Assembly (NCBI GenBank): GCA_003864495.1
Contig: ML133386.1
Location: 2,925,375-2,989,374 of the forward strand
Source of the DNA: Nemopilema nomurai
Taxonomy: Eukaryota; Cnidaria; Scyphozoa; Rhizostomeae; Rhizostomatidae
Reading direction: 5' to 3'
Length of the DNA: 64,000 nucleotides
Shown: positions 37,601 through 50,529 of the stretch, piece by piece
Position numbering within the stretch: the first letter of the stretch is position 1
Layout: the number at the start of each line of letters is the position of its first letter
Made by a program: the position numbers and the translations under genes
Notes under the pieces: model-generated
Told to the model about the DNA's origin: nothing
The model's database searches: none
What the model saw: the letters and a program-made list of their open reading frames with translations, nothing else

Positions 37601-40600
37601 CGAGATTTTCATTGTTTTTGTCCATTCTTGACAACCAGTCTCATCTTGATCGTATTTGTCATTTTGAGCTCTGAAGAACGCACTTCACAGTCCATGTCTT
37701 GCTGTGCAATCTGGTTGTAACGCGTGCATGTCGATAAACCGATCAGTAACCGTGAGTCTCGTCTCTTAGACCTAACAGAAGTACACTTAGGGCTGACAAA
37801 CTGAACGGAAAATGCGTTTAAAGCAGTAGAATGCTCGAGAATATTCGCACAAACATTGGCAGTTTTCCCTCCTTGCAATGAATGAGAGCAATTGCTTTGT
37901 ATAGTTTATGTCATCTTCTCGTATCGGCCATCGAGAATCATTATATCTGAATACGTCCATTGCTAACAGGTTGCATTTTGCAGTTGCATCAAATCGTGAT
38001 TGATTGATTGGCAAAGCGTTACTGTTTGGTAAAGTGCGTTATCCTGGCCTTAAAATCCCGGCGCTAATGTAGCAACATATCGTCATTTTTATGTCAACTA
38101 CTCCGTTCGATCGCGACGTGACAATCAAAGATATCTTGTCATTGACTGTAACTTCATATGAAAAGACAGTGGCTTTATTATCATCTATAGAGACAGCTAT
38201 TATCTTTCCAAATTCTGGTTAAGAAGGATTCGCGATTAATTAGTAACAGTTCAGACGAAATGGCTCTATGCTTTGCCCTATCGTAGGCAAATGTGTTTAC
38301 CTCTTACATCTTCCATGAGATCTTTTGGGTGACTTTTTAAACTTCAGCTGCCCTTACAGCTAACACCCCAATGCAGAAATTTGCAAGACTCTTTGTCTTA
38401 CTTTGGTAATGCTGTAAAATCTGGTCTTCAAAACAGTGGTTGTCCAATTAAAACCTTGAATGGATTTGCTGCAGTCCGATAAGACTAACTGGTTTTGTCG
38501 GGTAGATTTGCGAAGACAGATAGTGGCTTATGTATAACGATAATGTTTACGAATAATAGCTAAGTACAGATATAGTTCGCCTACTAGAACTGCTGCCTTC
38601 TTAAACAAGGAACTATAATCCGTCACTCGCTGCCTGTTTTGAGCATCAAAAGGGCGTTCTAGGCCTGTATTCTGCAAGAACAGGACAGGGCTTGAATTGC
38701 GTTATAAACTACCCGAATGACATAAATGTGTAACGGTTGCGTATAGGTTCGGCAAGGAGAGACGAATAGACTTCACTTCATTTAAAGACTGATCATTTCG
38801 AAATCATTTAGCGATATATAACGCGTTTTAACGGAAGTCACGGAAATCACGTGACTCGTTACAAATGGATGGGTGGCAGTCGGTTGCGCTACCTGCAATG
38901 TTTTTAGAAGTGCAACCTCATTTGTAAATTAACCAGAAACAGGTTAGGTTAGAAAGACTCTTATACTTCCGGGCTCAAACTGCTCTGAGAACCAGGCTTG
39001 GACTAATGAAGCCATCTTTGTGAATTCTAGTTAATTTTGCATGCTAGAGTGGCTCGGAAATTTCTTATGGTAAATGGATTTTGAAACTTAAAGAAGAGGA
39101 ATGGGGAAAAATCAGTCCATAGGAAATAGGTACGTCAAAAGAATCCTTTCATAAAGAAACGAAGCAGTACTGCATGAAAGTACATGTCATTTGCGAAAGA
39201 ACTTATCGTCACGAAAGATTGTCTTTACAAGAATTGCAAACTACATGAAATACGGCTCCTTTTGGAGAAATGTTGAAAATAGTTTGTGATGTAATGGCGC
39301 AGCAAAAGGGTTCCGTAGGTGGGCGTGATATTTTCAAAGACTGATACCGAATCGTTTTGGTTTTACCATGGGTTTTTATGGCGACACGGGCCATCATAAC
39401 AAGAACGTTCAGAACAAAGTATCGCCCTCAGAAACTTTCTGCACGTGTTTAAAATTTTCACAATTGTTGGCCTCTGGGAACAAGAGTGAACACATGAACA
39501 TTAACAGATTGTAATTTAACACGTGGCCAGTTTTCTTCTATTAATATCGACAACATAGTGTTATTATTCTGTACTTGCGTTTTGGTGAGTCCAAGCCAAC
39601 GCGAATGAAAAATACGACAAATCCTATTTGAATGCTACTTAATATGTATTTCTGTGGAAGCTAAAACTTTAGTATAGCACATGGTGGATTTAATTAACCA
39701 TGGCAACTGGCTGTGTTCGCTTAATAAGTCATCTCTTTGCACACCACTGGACTCGATGACAGTGGTTTGACTCGGGTGACATCGCGCGGTTGTCCGGACA
39801 GTCTTGACAACGTGAAGATCACAAGGCAGAAAAAAGAGACCGGACATTGATTGTAAGCGAGGCAGCTTAGGTGGTAGCCTAGTGTCCGGTAATATGCGAG
39901 TTTGCTCTGGGTCCCAAGGAGTTTAACGTAAAATGTTATTGTATTTACTGCCGAGTACCGCAAGCCTCTTGTCTTGGCACTATTATCATTATAGAAACAA
40001 ATGATCTTTCAGTTAGTTTAAACTGTCCTGTAATGGTTGGAGAAGGCCTTTCTGCGCCTATAAAAGGGGCAACAACAGGCTGAAACACACATCTTTAGAT
40101 ATGCCCTTTGGACCTGATGGCCTACGAGCCTACATGAAGTCGGACTATAGCGTCGTCTTTCAAATCTAATCACAAAGGGTCTTCGACGATATTCCTGTTA
40201 TCCAGGCTTGTCGATCTGCTTCTTGAGCTCCTTTTTATCCTAACACAATATCATGAGGACTTCAGTTTTTTCTTTGAGCTTAGCATTCGCTTTATATCTA
40301 AATTATAGAGAAAGTTTTTTCCTGTTTTGCGGTTCTGATCGAAAACGACTAAGTCGTTCGATACTTGTATTCCGACACCTGTATTCCTTAGAAAATTGCC
40401 TGTACTTCTGATTGGCATGACACGAGAAAACAAGGAATCAGAATTGTTTAACAGTATTGTTCTTATACGTTGTAAGCCATCCAAATTCTGCACGTAACGT
40501 TAGTGTTCTTTTTGCTAATGTGCTTTTCCCTCGACGCTTATTGTAGTACAGTCTTCGGATATCAGCTAGAAGCTAGGTTGAACTGTAAATCAATGCGTTA

Positions 40601-41035
40601 CACAAGTCGTCAATAATTCTTATCCATTCGAATGATGAATAAAACGGTGATTTAGACGAGTCTTTTATACAGTTTAATGGTATTTTCACATTGTCTTTCA
40701 AAATGGTTAGTACATCAATTCTCAGCTTGGTTTTCTGCTATTATCGTCCAAATTTCACGGAACTTCAGGCTTGTCACAGTCATTGGCTCTGCTTTAAGAC
40801 AAACACTAGCAACACTCTGGGACAAATAGATCCAACTGCTGGGTGCCCCAGACAGAGAGCTTAGAACGCTCTATGTATTGCCAAGTCAGAAGAGCGCATG
40901 AATGTGAAAGACCTTTGCTGGTGGAACAAATTTGAGAATGACGTACTGACGATTATTGGGCGAAATGCCGTTAAGCTTTTATGTTACTGTTTCATGAATT
41001 TAAGATGAAATTCGTCTATGTAAGTCAATGCAACT
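34621..41035. other. Non-coding stretch
   Basis: AT-rich sequence with no supportable gene. Small frames on both strands (for example 35145-35357 minus, 37131-37436 minus, 37609-37878 minus) show no family motifs, no codon bias and no exon-like boundaries. No strong repeat was noticed. Confidence 0.5.
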
Positions 41036-41160
41036 TCAATCAATCAATCAATCAATCAATCAGTCAATCAATCAATCATTACATTACAGTCAATCAACCA
41101 ATCAACCAATCAACCATTACAACCAACCAATCAACCAACCACCTAATCGATCAATCAAGT
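41036..41160. repeat. CAAT/CAAC tetranucleotide microsatellite
   Basis: Imperfect tandem CAAT units on the plus strand, drifting into CAAC and CAACC towards the right end. It probably forms the tail of the retroposon on its right. Confidence 0.9.
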
Positions 41161-41550
41161 CTTTATTTACGTGTCAAAATGTTTAGCACAAAGGCATTCA
41201 TCACAAATTGCAGGAGATAAATTTCATCAAAATGGTATAAAGCTTGCCTATGACGAAATGCGTTGGTTTGTGGACCACGCAAAGCACCTGACCATGGAGG
41301 AAAAATGGTCGAAGGGGTTTTGTGTAAGCCACAAGTAGCCGAAGAAGATCTCGAAAATTCGACCTTCCGCCCAACCACAAGCAGCTTGACGGCCGCAGCT
41401 GTTGCCTGTTTTGCCATTGGTCTCTTCTTCGTAGCTCATCTGCCTAGCCTTGCATCTCTAATGCGTCTGAAACCATACCAGCTTAGGTGTATCACAAGGC
41501 TGTTATCTCAATACATTGCTGTTTTGCCTGACTATATGCGTTTTAATTAG
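41036..41550 (-). mobile_element. Probable retroposon 3' end with (ATTG)n tail
   Basis: Read on the minus strand, a non-repetitive body of about 380 bases ends in AATAAAGACTTGATTGATCG (AATAAA at plus 41162-41167), then runs into about 120 bases of ATTG/GGTTG microsatellite down to 41036. A body followed by a hexamer and a short-motif tail is the usual 3' structure of LINE/SINE copies. The overlapping open frames (about 41263-41550 plus, 41163-41417 minus) match nothing I recognise. Boundaries at the 5' side are uncertain. Confidence 0.5.
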
Positions 41551-42512
41551 CCAGCGGGATAATTTTCAGCTGCCAGTTTGCCATCGAGTTCTTCTTCTTA
41601 GATTAAACACGTCGAGATGAAACTTTGTCCGATGTGGGAATTTCAATGGGATTTCAATGTTATTAAAAATATTCTTGGTTCGCAATAAAAAATACAGCCA
41701 TTTTATGAGACTGGAATATTCGCTCGACATGGATTGATTATGAAGTAGTTAATTTGCAAGCCACGAGTCTGGCATTTCAAACACCACTAGAGCAGCTCAC
41801 TATGAACAGTGATACCTGCAAGGTCATGAATAACGCGAAAGGAAGCTGAATCCAAAAGCTGATCAATTTTGCCACAAATTGTAAAAAACAACCTTGCTGC
41901 CACTGATTGGCATGTAAAGAGAATGGCCCAAAGTGAACCAGTACGGTATTGACGTCATCTAAGTGGACCTAGTTAAGAGAGACTCCCATGTAAGACCAAA
42001 TGAACCCTGTCATGGAGGCTCGTGTACACTGTTAAAATGCAACCTAGCAATTTGCTTCTACCAATGTTTCAACTGATTTTATTGCAAATGTAGTAAGGTA
42101 TAGCCGTAATTAAATGATAGAAGTTCGACTATTCGTGTGTCACGTTCATTAACCATATTTCTTTTTTGTCATTTCTTTTATTTGCAGTTCTTCAAAATAG
42201 GCTACTAGTTTTTAAATACGTGATAACTACGCTTATATTTATGCTAATGAAGATGACTGAAAGTGCATTGACTTGGTATGAAGACGATTAACTGGCATAT
42301 GTTGAATATAAATGATGTCCATGACTCCACAACATGAGAAGATTCTCTACAATGAAATTTTATCGTCAATTAGAATTTCAATCAACACAGAGACAACTTG
42401 CTTATGAGAGAAATTTTAGCTAATGTAAATTCAAGGAAGTTTGATAATTTGATAAAGATATTCTGGAAAAATCGTAACTTTTCTTCTAGTAAAACAAGGA
42501 AGATCTAACACA

Positions 42513-42540
42513 TGAAACTCGCAGGCAAAAGCGAGTTTCA
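42513..42540. other. Perfect 10-bp hairpin
   Basis: TGAAACTCGC and its exact reverse complement GCGAGTTTCA flank an 8-nt loop AGGCAAAA. It stands alone in AT-rich sequence with no adjacent gene, so its meaning is unknown. Confidence 0.5.
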
Positions 42541-42714
42541 CACTGTCTAGATTTCATAGCTCTCATAACTTAATAACTTTCGTTTCATAATCTTTTTAAG
42601 GGAGTTAGCTTACATGATTTTATTCACGGATTGTTTTCAAGAATTCTTTCACCAATTTAATTCCACACATTTCTCCCCTGAAGCTTAATACTAGTTTCAA
42701 CCAGTTGTATGTAT

Positions 42715-42945
42715 TTAACTGACGATTCTTTTGCAATTTCGTTTAGATAACTCATGGCACACGGAATACCCAGCAACAAACGCCACAATTTCGTCGATTT
42801 TCAACATTACAACAGCAGGACGTCGCTGTTCGTCAGGTAGGGCATCATCTTCAATTGCCTTTTGTACGAGCGGGCTGCAGCCAAAACTGATGTATAGACC
42901 GACATTGGAAAAACAAGACTGACTTGATATGTAAGTGAATCCCAA
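42715..42945 (-). pseudogene. Unidentified coding-like fragment, possibly transposase-derived
   Basis: A minus-strand frame contains VQKAIEDDALPDEQRRPAVV and IDEIVAFVAGYSVCHELSKR, then NC and a stop soon after. The AGY...LSKR-C end recalls the YIAGY-x-x-x-KL-x-K-x-C segment of P/THAP-type transposases, but it also weakly resembles the GYxxxxDxSxRD segment of fumarylacetoacetate-hydrolase proteins. A possible acceptor in this orientation lies before FGCSPLV. No flanking exon was found on either side. Function undetermined. Confidence 0.25.
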
Positions 42946-42989
42946 GCAACGGTAGTCTGAATATTGCGAGGCCTCTTTAAGTTGAATGT

Positions 42990-43270
42990 TTATCTAAGTT
43001 TGATAGGGGAGTGCGTGCGCGCGTTATGCGCTTGCCCCATACATGTTTGTCAGAGACAGCATATAGACAGCTTGCGCAAGGCCAACATGCTCTTTTCCCG
43101 CGTCGATCGGTGCGCGATGTATACGCAATCGCTAATTGCGTGGGAGATCTGTCTAATTCTAAGAGATTGCGATCGACAGACTGGCGATTACGGAGAGGAC
43201 TTGCCCAACACAACACTACTTGGGCAGGTCCAACAGGTGATGTTCTTGCAAATGATCTACCTATAAGTCG
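42990..43270. other. GC- and CpG-rich patch with open frames in three phases
   Basis: Composition jumps from AT-rich to GC-rich with several CGCG steps (GCGTGCGCGCGTTATGCGC near 43013). Three overlapping frames are open: 42964-43266 and 43011-43283 plus, and 42977-43216 minus. None shows a recognised motif, and multi-frame openness is expected in GC-rich DNA. It could be a diverged exon, a small CpG-rich regulatory site or an inserted repeat. Confidence 0.3.
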
Positions 43271-46200
43271 CTACCACTGTTAGTCGAAATCTGCAATGAA
43301 AGAAAGGCGCGCCTGAGAATGAGGTTTTTCACGGAAACAAAGAGACGGTAAGGCTTTGAAGCTGGTACTTGCAGTGCTTGATTTCACTATTTCTCTTCTG
43401 TATAGTTTTCATGTTGATGATGTTACGCAATATTGTGATAAGACGTTTCGAAATATATGGTTTGGTTGGTTTTTTGTGTTTGGAGTAAAAGACACTGATT
43501 CAGAATATAGGTAATGTTTATTTTTTATGGAATTCTTGGTCAATTTTCAGTTATAATAACATTTGATTACTGCAGCAGTTCGCTATTATGAATGCCTCGA
43601 GAATTCATGGAATATAAAATAATCGAGATGAGAACAGGCGTATACCTATTTGAAATTGACCGTTATTATTGACAGTTTAACAGCTAATAATCTGCCGTTC
43701 AATATCCTATTTAATCGTTAAGTTTGGATTCATCAAATGTTTGCTTTGCTTAAAGGATTCGCAAAAAGCTTAAAAAATCTAGCCTTGCATTCGTGAAAAT
43801 CTTGTCTAGGAATTACGTAAAGACTTGTTACAAATGTTAAGGTTTTCCAAAGCTAGGAAGGGCGAGAAGTGTTTCCTTATTTCAGTTCTCCTGGATGTTT
43901 TAAGACTTATAATTTGCGTGGTTTGAAGCAAAATAAAAACATAATTCTGGAGTCCAAAGCCATTAGAAACTGGAATATATAACCTGAGACAAAGACATTA
44001 GAGAAAAGCATTTTTTAAATTCATAGCTACCTACCCAATACATTGTTGTCTTTTTTTACTTTCTACTACTTCTATTCCTTGATGTTTTTCAAAATGAGAT
44101 TTGTAAAGAAGTTAAAGGAATATCCCATTGTTGGTTTATTCTCATATCCTGAACCTTTTTACTCATGTTTAATTTTGCCAGTTCATGTCGGTCACTCCTT
44201 TGCTATTGTGAATTCACGAACATCGTAAAATGATGTCCAGTTTTCGTGCGTCTTAAATCATAATTTTGTACATCTAAATGTGTACAAGCCGAATCGCTCA
44301 ACTTCTAATCAAACACGCCCATGTTTTTGTACCCGTTTCTATTTATTCGTTCTTTCCTGTACTGATTTTAGTTCATTATACTTTCAAAGGCCTCAGGCGA
44401 ACTAACTACAAACTAATGTATCAACTGCATTTATAGATGTAGTGGCTATAGTCCATACAAAGAAGACATTTTTTCAGAGTTGTATTGAGAACTTCGTATT
44501 AAAGTGGCAACTTTGTATACTTCAAACGTGTAAGGGTATGAATTGTTTTCAGAGGAGTTAATTATTATGCAATGATCGCAAGGGAAATTTGTTTAAAAAA
44601 TTGTCAATTCGTCTTATGTATTCAAGAATACCGCCACTGACACACTGCTAAATCAAAGTTGAAAATCAAAATGCGAAGGATACAAAATTGGGTTTTCCTT
44701 GTTTTAGCTAAACTGTTAAACCTTGCAGCTTTTGTAATGTGTTCCATTTTCTTTAGAATGTTTATCAGTATTGAAAAAGGTGAAATTGATGGCGAAAATA
44801 AATGTAGTGTGGGTCGATTTTATTGAAAATGGCGATAGTGCAGACGTTTTTGCCAGAAATTGCAAGATAACGACTAAAGAACAAAATGCCCAATATTTTT
44901 ATCTTGCCAGCCACGCAATCGGTTGTGAAATGGCTAAACTTCTTTCAATCAAGTCTTTGCATCTTCAAGAGGAACGTCGTATTAGATACAGAGACGAGTT
45001 TATCAACCTGAGACTTACTATGCAGTGGTTTTAGGTCAAACGCGAATGTATACCAAATGTGCATGCTGGTATTTAGATAAAATCCAATTCGGTATTGGTG
45101 ACTTTTACTTTCACAACACCGACGTTTTTGAATTGCTTCAAGTTTTGGCAACAGCAAGTTGCCATTAACAATGCTTAGGATGCAGAAGCCTCCTTTTCTA
45201 CCGTGCTGTTATTTTGCAAGAATGATTTTGAATTGATCCGTTAGACTGATTCTTTGAGGTCTCGAGTCGAGGAATCAGCACATATTTTGAAGTTGATCAG
45301 CAAAGGAATCAGCACAACTCAAATCAATATTCACCGGCGGTCTTTGTGGGCGGGGGGCATTTTGGGATCTGACGTCATACCCACTACCAACGCGTATTGT
45401 TGTTCAACAATTTTCGGCAGCTTATGAACAAATCAGTTCTCAAAGTCACTGAGTCGCTGGTGCTAAGTGCGTATTATACTTTTTAACGTAATTTTTGCAA
45501 AATGAACCGGAGCAGCTGATTCCCGTTTTTTGCATGTTTAATGTGTTTTTTCGTACTCAGACTATATGAACGTCAGAAAATGATCAAAAGCTGGCAAGAA
45601 TAACTACTTTCTGACATTTACATGCGCTAGGCCGGTGAATAGTGCTTTCAGTTTTTGTGATCTTTGGTTTTTCGAGATTTGCTGTACGAGACGTTTATAT
45701 GACATAAGTTTTCGGATCTAAGCATTGGTAAGAAACAGTACGAATCGGAGCATTAAAGATGGTTGAGAAGCAGAACATGATGCTGTTTAAATGTTTATGC
45801 ATTACAACCAATGCATTTAATGATAAATATTTCGTATACTGTATTTTGCACATATCTCAACCATTCTATTACCATTCTATTCTTTTCATCAACTGCCAGC
45901 AGCGTATTAATCTAATTTGAAGAAATTTAAAACATGTTTCGCACTGCAATAAATTTCACGGGACTGTAGATATTAAGCAAAAAAACTTCAGTAATGGCTA
46001 CTAGTTAAGACAGAAGCGAGATCGTTTGAAAAGTTGGAGTGTTTTTCTTAGTGCCTTTGAATAATATTCAGACATTCGAATATATGTTAAAACTTACCAT
46101 TTGATAAAAATGTGGGCATATCTTTATATTTGTATTTATTATTTCTTCATGCATTTGTCGTAGCATATAGCATTTTATAGCAGAGTAATCTGGTCTATAT

Positions 46201-48153
46201 AATTCTTCAGTTTGATTATCAAATTTTGGGGTTTCAGTTCCTTAAAAAAACTTTTTTGAACACATGTGCGCCTAACTACGTCTTTGCAAATTCTTTGCAG
46301 AAGCCATCAGTTTTAAAATTACAAGTCGTACCTTCTGACTAGATGACCTTAATGATAACTAGGTTTTGTTATCATACTTGGTTTTATCAAAGATATATTT
46401 TTCAACTTGAATGAGTAGATTTATTTGCGTCTTATAATAGACTTGAAATATCTTTTAAAGGGAAAGAAACAAAACCTATCACAGAAGAAAAAGACGAAAG
46501 AAATCACTGGTATGTTATCAAAGCTATATACTCTATATATGTATCTAAAAAGCCAATGTATTGAAGAACAAGAAGTCATCGATTCTGTCGAACTTTGGAA
46601 AATAGATATTAAAGCTTCTGCCATTCTGAAGTAAGAGTGGGTGCGATAGTAAAGTCTAAGTTATAGTCCTACATTCTAACTGAATTCTGATGGTGTCGAA
46701 GTGTAGAGGTGTGCTAAATGGATGCTCCATATAAGCAAGAATCAGTTAATAAACAATTCATCTTCAGCTGATATCACTATTCCTCAAGATTGAAATAACA
46801 CCTTTAAAGAAAAGATAAACACGCAACAAATTATTGTGTTTCCTTATCATTGTAGATACATTCGTGACTTTGTTTTGTTCAGTGAATTATCTTGTTGTTT
46901 TTCTAATTTGATGAGTAAGAATGTACCGATCGTAAATTAAAGCTCCGGACGAAACATCTAAAGCAAAGAGCTTAGTTTGCCGTTGAATTTCACATCATTC
47001 ATGTTTAACGTATACTGTTGATATGGTATTGTATTTTGCATTTCATTTATAAGTATTATTTTATTTTTCAATCTATGTTCAAATTTATTTATGGCATAAC
47101 TGCAAAATTATCCTGTCCAAATGTTAACTTCTGTATCAATGGAAGCATTTCAATTCCACTTAACTGAAACTGCAACTTTTTCGAAAGTATCAGTAAAGTA
47201 TTAATTTGCTATACCGTAGTGAAAGGATACAATGTATCCAGCCTACTAAAAGAAATATTTGAAGTAAGGAAAGGGAGTAGCAAAGTTGGTAACAATGTTG
47301 GCAATGATGATAGTGAACCGTTATTTAGATGAGCAAACCTCATTTCCAGTAGAATCTCGTTTTCATGTGGACTCGTCACATGTTTCTGGCGATTATTGCC
47401 ATTGAAATGGCTAGATCTGCTTTGTTGGAAGCTTATGACAATGACAAAGGAATACATTCGCAGTTTGCCACCAATGGAGAAATTGTCAGCAATTGTTTTA
47501 TGTTTAGAAAAGCAAATGAAATAGATTACGCTTTATGCACCTTATTAAAATTGCTGAAATTCCTTTTTAGTCGATCCTAGCATGTGATGGCGGCAGTATC
47601 TTTAGGGTGAGTTACTTTCAATTGTTCAGTTAAGATTTCCAATCCTTCAACTTAATCCGTAATCCATAGTAATCCGCAGCGACAAAAGTATGTTGCATCC
47701 TTTATAGACAAGGATGTGCTCTTTTTGTGTGTGATTCGGTTCGGAAAGTAAAGATTAAGAAACGTCGGGATAAAACGAAAATCTCATCCATGCAAAGCCT
47801 TCCCATGCTAGATTTTATTTTTCAAACTGATCGAAAACAAATATGTCTACAACGTGATGAGATGGTTGATGAACTTTTGGGATTTTGCTAAAGAAAATTA
47901 TACGTTATTTCTGGTTTGAATTTTATACCTTATTTATCATAAAAAGCCACAAACCTATGGTTGAAGAAATGTCTAGAAGCTCACTTATCTGTTTATATAT
48001 CTGGCTGTCGCACTGTTGAAACCCACCTCTCATTAATATCTTTGAGCCTCTTTCTCAAAGCTGGGACATGTCTATATTGTGGAACACTTTTTGACGTGTA
48101 CGTCATGTCATCTGCATAACCAAAGCAGAAGAACAGAATAAGGCTATTGCATA

Positions 48154-48239
48154 TTTAGAAACAAACGGCTGTCAATCATCTTTGACACGATAAGGATTTA
48201 GAAACAAACGGCTGTCAATCATCTTTGACACGACAAGTC
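48154..48239. repeat. 43-bp direct tandem duplication
   Basis: Two nearly identical adjacent copies start at 48154 and 48197, each containing TTTAGAAACAAACGGCTGTC and ATCATCTTTGACACGA. They differ only at the very end, so the duplication is probably recent. Confidence 0.85.
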
Positions 48240-50529
48240 CTGTTGTTTTATCAAAAAATCCCTGAAAACCCTTTTGTTTACGTGAAAATCCCGTACGCTA
48301 TTTGCAAGAGTGAATTTCCACTCGCTTCTGACCTACAAAGAGTAGAACTTTTTACGAAAGCTTCAGAGGGGAACTGGGGCTATCTAGTGCATGCATTCCT
48401 TCAGTATCGTTACCAGCTAAAAGGCTTCAGGGACGTTCAGTTTTTATTGCCCTCTCCAGGCTGCCCCCATTCGGGTATTTTACATACCTCTGGCGATACA
48501 ATAAGATCCTTCGACACGTGAATTTGAAAGAGTGGAGCATCAAAGCATGAAAGCTTTTCTAATCCCGTTACCTCGTATTCTTTGTCATGCGTGTTTTGTG
48601 CATCTTTGGCATTCTTGCTTTCACAATAGACGTTTACGATGAACGGAGCATGCGAAAGCTGTTTTGTTTACACCAAGGTATGCGGATATCAAATTTGAAC
48701 AGAAGGCTGACGATGCAGAAAACTGATGAGACAGGGAAACGAAATGTGGTCCGAATCGCTTCTCCGCCGCTGATACTCAGAACGAGGCTAGACAAAATGC
48801 TGCTCAAATTATGTTTTAGGTTGGTCGCCTTACCAACCATCGCATGTAAATAGGTAGCAGAAGCAGTCTGAGAAATGTCATAGTTAGAGGCCAAAAGAGC
48901 AAATAAATTTTTAATAATGACTCCGGCCAGCGATTCTTGTCAAAAAGATCATCGCTGGTATTTCAAAACGCGGAGGAACATCCGGAGAAAGGGGGTCTAG
49001 AGGACAGGGTAGGATGAATATAATTGTTGATGTTTGATAGCTCACCACGGTCGATTCAGTTCCCAATTTAAAAAGACAGAAAGCAGCTGCCTAAAATAAA
49101 TAGCCAACAACAACTCGCGATTCGCCAACAGAATTGAGACAAGTTTCACAATTGCAAAAGTGAATGTGATCCTACCCAAGTTTCTTTTGTATTGATTTGG
49201 TGTGCCAGATGCATGTTATCTTGCATGTTTTGACAGTGGCTGAAAGAGATATTGACCCCGCAATGCTGACAGAAAATAGTACCTGTTTCGCATTCCATTG
49301 GGCTTACTTGCTGTCACAAATATTGCTCCGCTTTTGTAATTGTTAGACGGGTGCACCGATGGGTTTTAGGGGGAGGGGTGGTGGGCTTTGTGGCGTGTGG
49401 CCCAGAGTGTTCATAAAACTTCAAAAAGTTTTTCAATGCATTCACTGTGACTGATCGATCAAATTCGTACCTTCAGTTTATTTTCATGCATTGTTGGTTG
49501 TCAAGTTTGGTCTTTTTTCTAAACGTCCCCAAAATACCAGTGGGTCAATGTTTCCTTAAATAATATATAGAATATGATGAATGATTAATATGCACATTTG
49601 AGACCCGGTTGATATACAGTTCTTGTTTGCCCATTGGATATGACTGAAAATTGGACGAATCTATGTTCTGCTGTTGTATCTAATGACGTCATAATTTTGT
49701 ATGGATTTGGGGAGGACCTTCCTATATGCAGTTTTGATGCAGTTAATCATATTTTTCGCACGGCTCTTTTAAGCTAACAATGATATGGGCATCTTTATCC
49801 CCTGGCAATCAAATTAAAAGCTCTTCGGTTTTCATCAGACCCATCAAGGCATAACTGAGAACTGACCACAAGTTGCGTAACGATCAATTTCAATAAGGGA
49901 AATATGTAATTCCTTTTTGAAGAACATTTTATTTATAAGTGCTGGATAACGATAACTGGAAAAGATTAAAATGTTTTAAGCAGATTGGTATTCCTTTTAA
50001 AGTGTTAAGACTGTCAATATTGCTATGATAATAAGGGCACCGTGGATTTGGTTCCGCAAATTTGCATACGAACGTATCCATTCCTTCTATCGTGAATTTG
50101 CCCATGTGGAGAAATTAATCCAATCGCGCTTTCAAAAGAGGAAGTAATCTACCGTTTCGTATGATTTGAGTGTAGAATTTCTAAGAATGTTGGTTTGAAT
50201 GACAGCTGTCGATGAAAACAATGCCCACTGACAGGTTAGTGATGCATGACAACGCAGGACTGTAACTCAATGCACATCAGTCCCACGAAGTAGAGAGGCT
50301 TTGCTTCGCCAAGCAAACGAATGCTAATGAAGAGACATGAATGCGAGAACATGCTTGAGGATAATCTAGAGTCAGTTTACAGTAAATGGTTGAAAGAGAC
50401 GTGAAGTTTTGGATTTTATACTGGCAGCATCGCTGAGGCCACATCGGGAGACGCCAAGCAATAACAAGTCCTTGCAGTTCCTTTATAGACGTCGATTATT
50501 AAATCGACCGCTTCACTGGGACAACTCAT

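Larger units (their letters stand above)
41551..50529. other. Non-coding stretch upstream of the GRAMD2-like gene
   Basis: No gene is supported. It includes a possible transposase relic at 42715-42945 (minus), a GC-rich patch at about 42990-43270, a perfect hairpin at 42513-42540, a 43-bp tandem duplication at 48154-48239 and a G-rich segment at about 49340-49400. Open frames such as 44771-45034, 47365-47580 and 48225-48521 look like chance. The last part must contain the promoter of the downstream gene, but no element can be named. Confidence 0.45.

Noticed and set aside
37131..38014. Several minus-strand frames of 75-101 codons
   Set aside because: No recognisable motif, no repeat structure and no exon boundaries; expected by chance over several kilobases.
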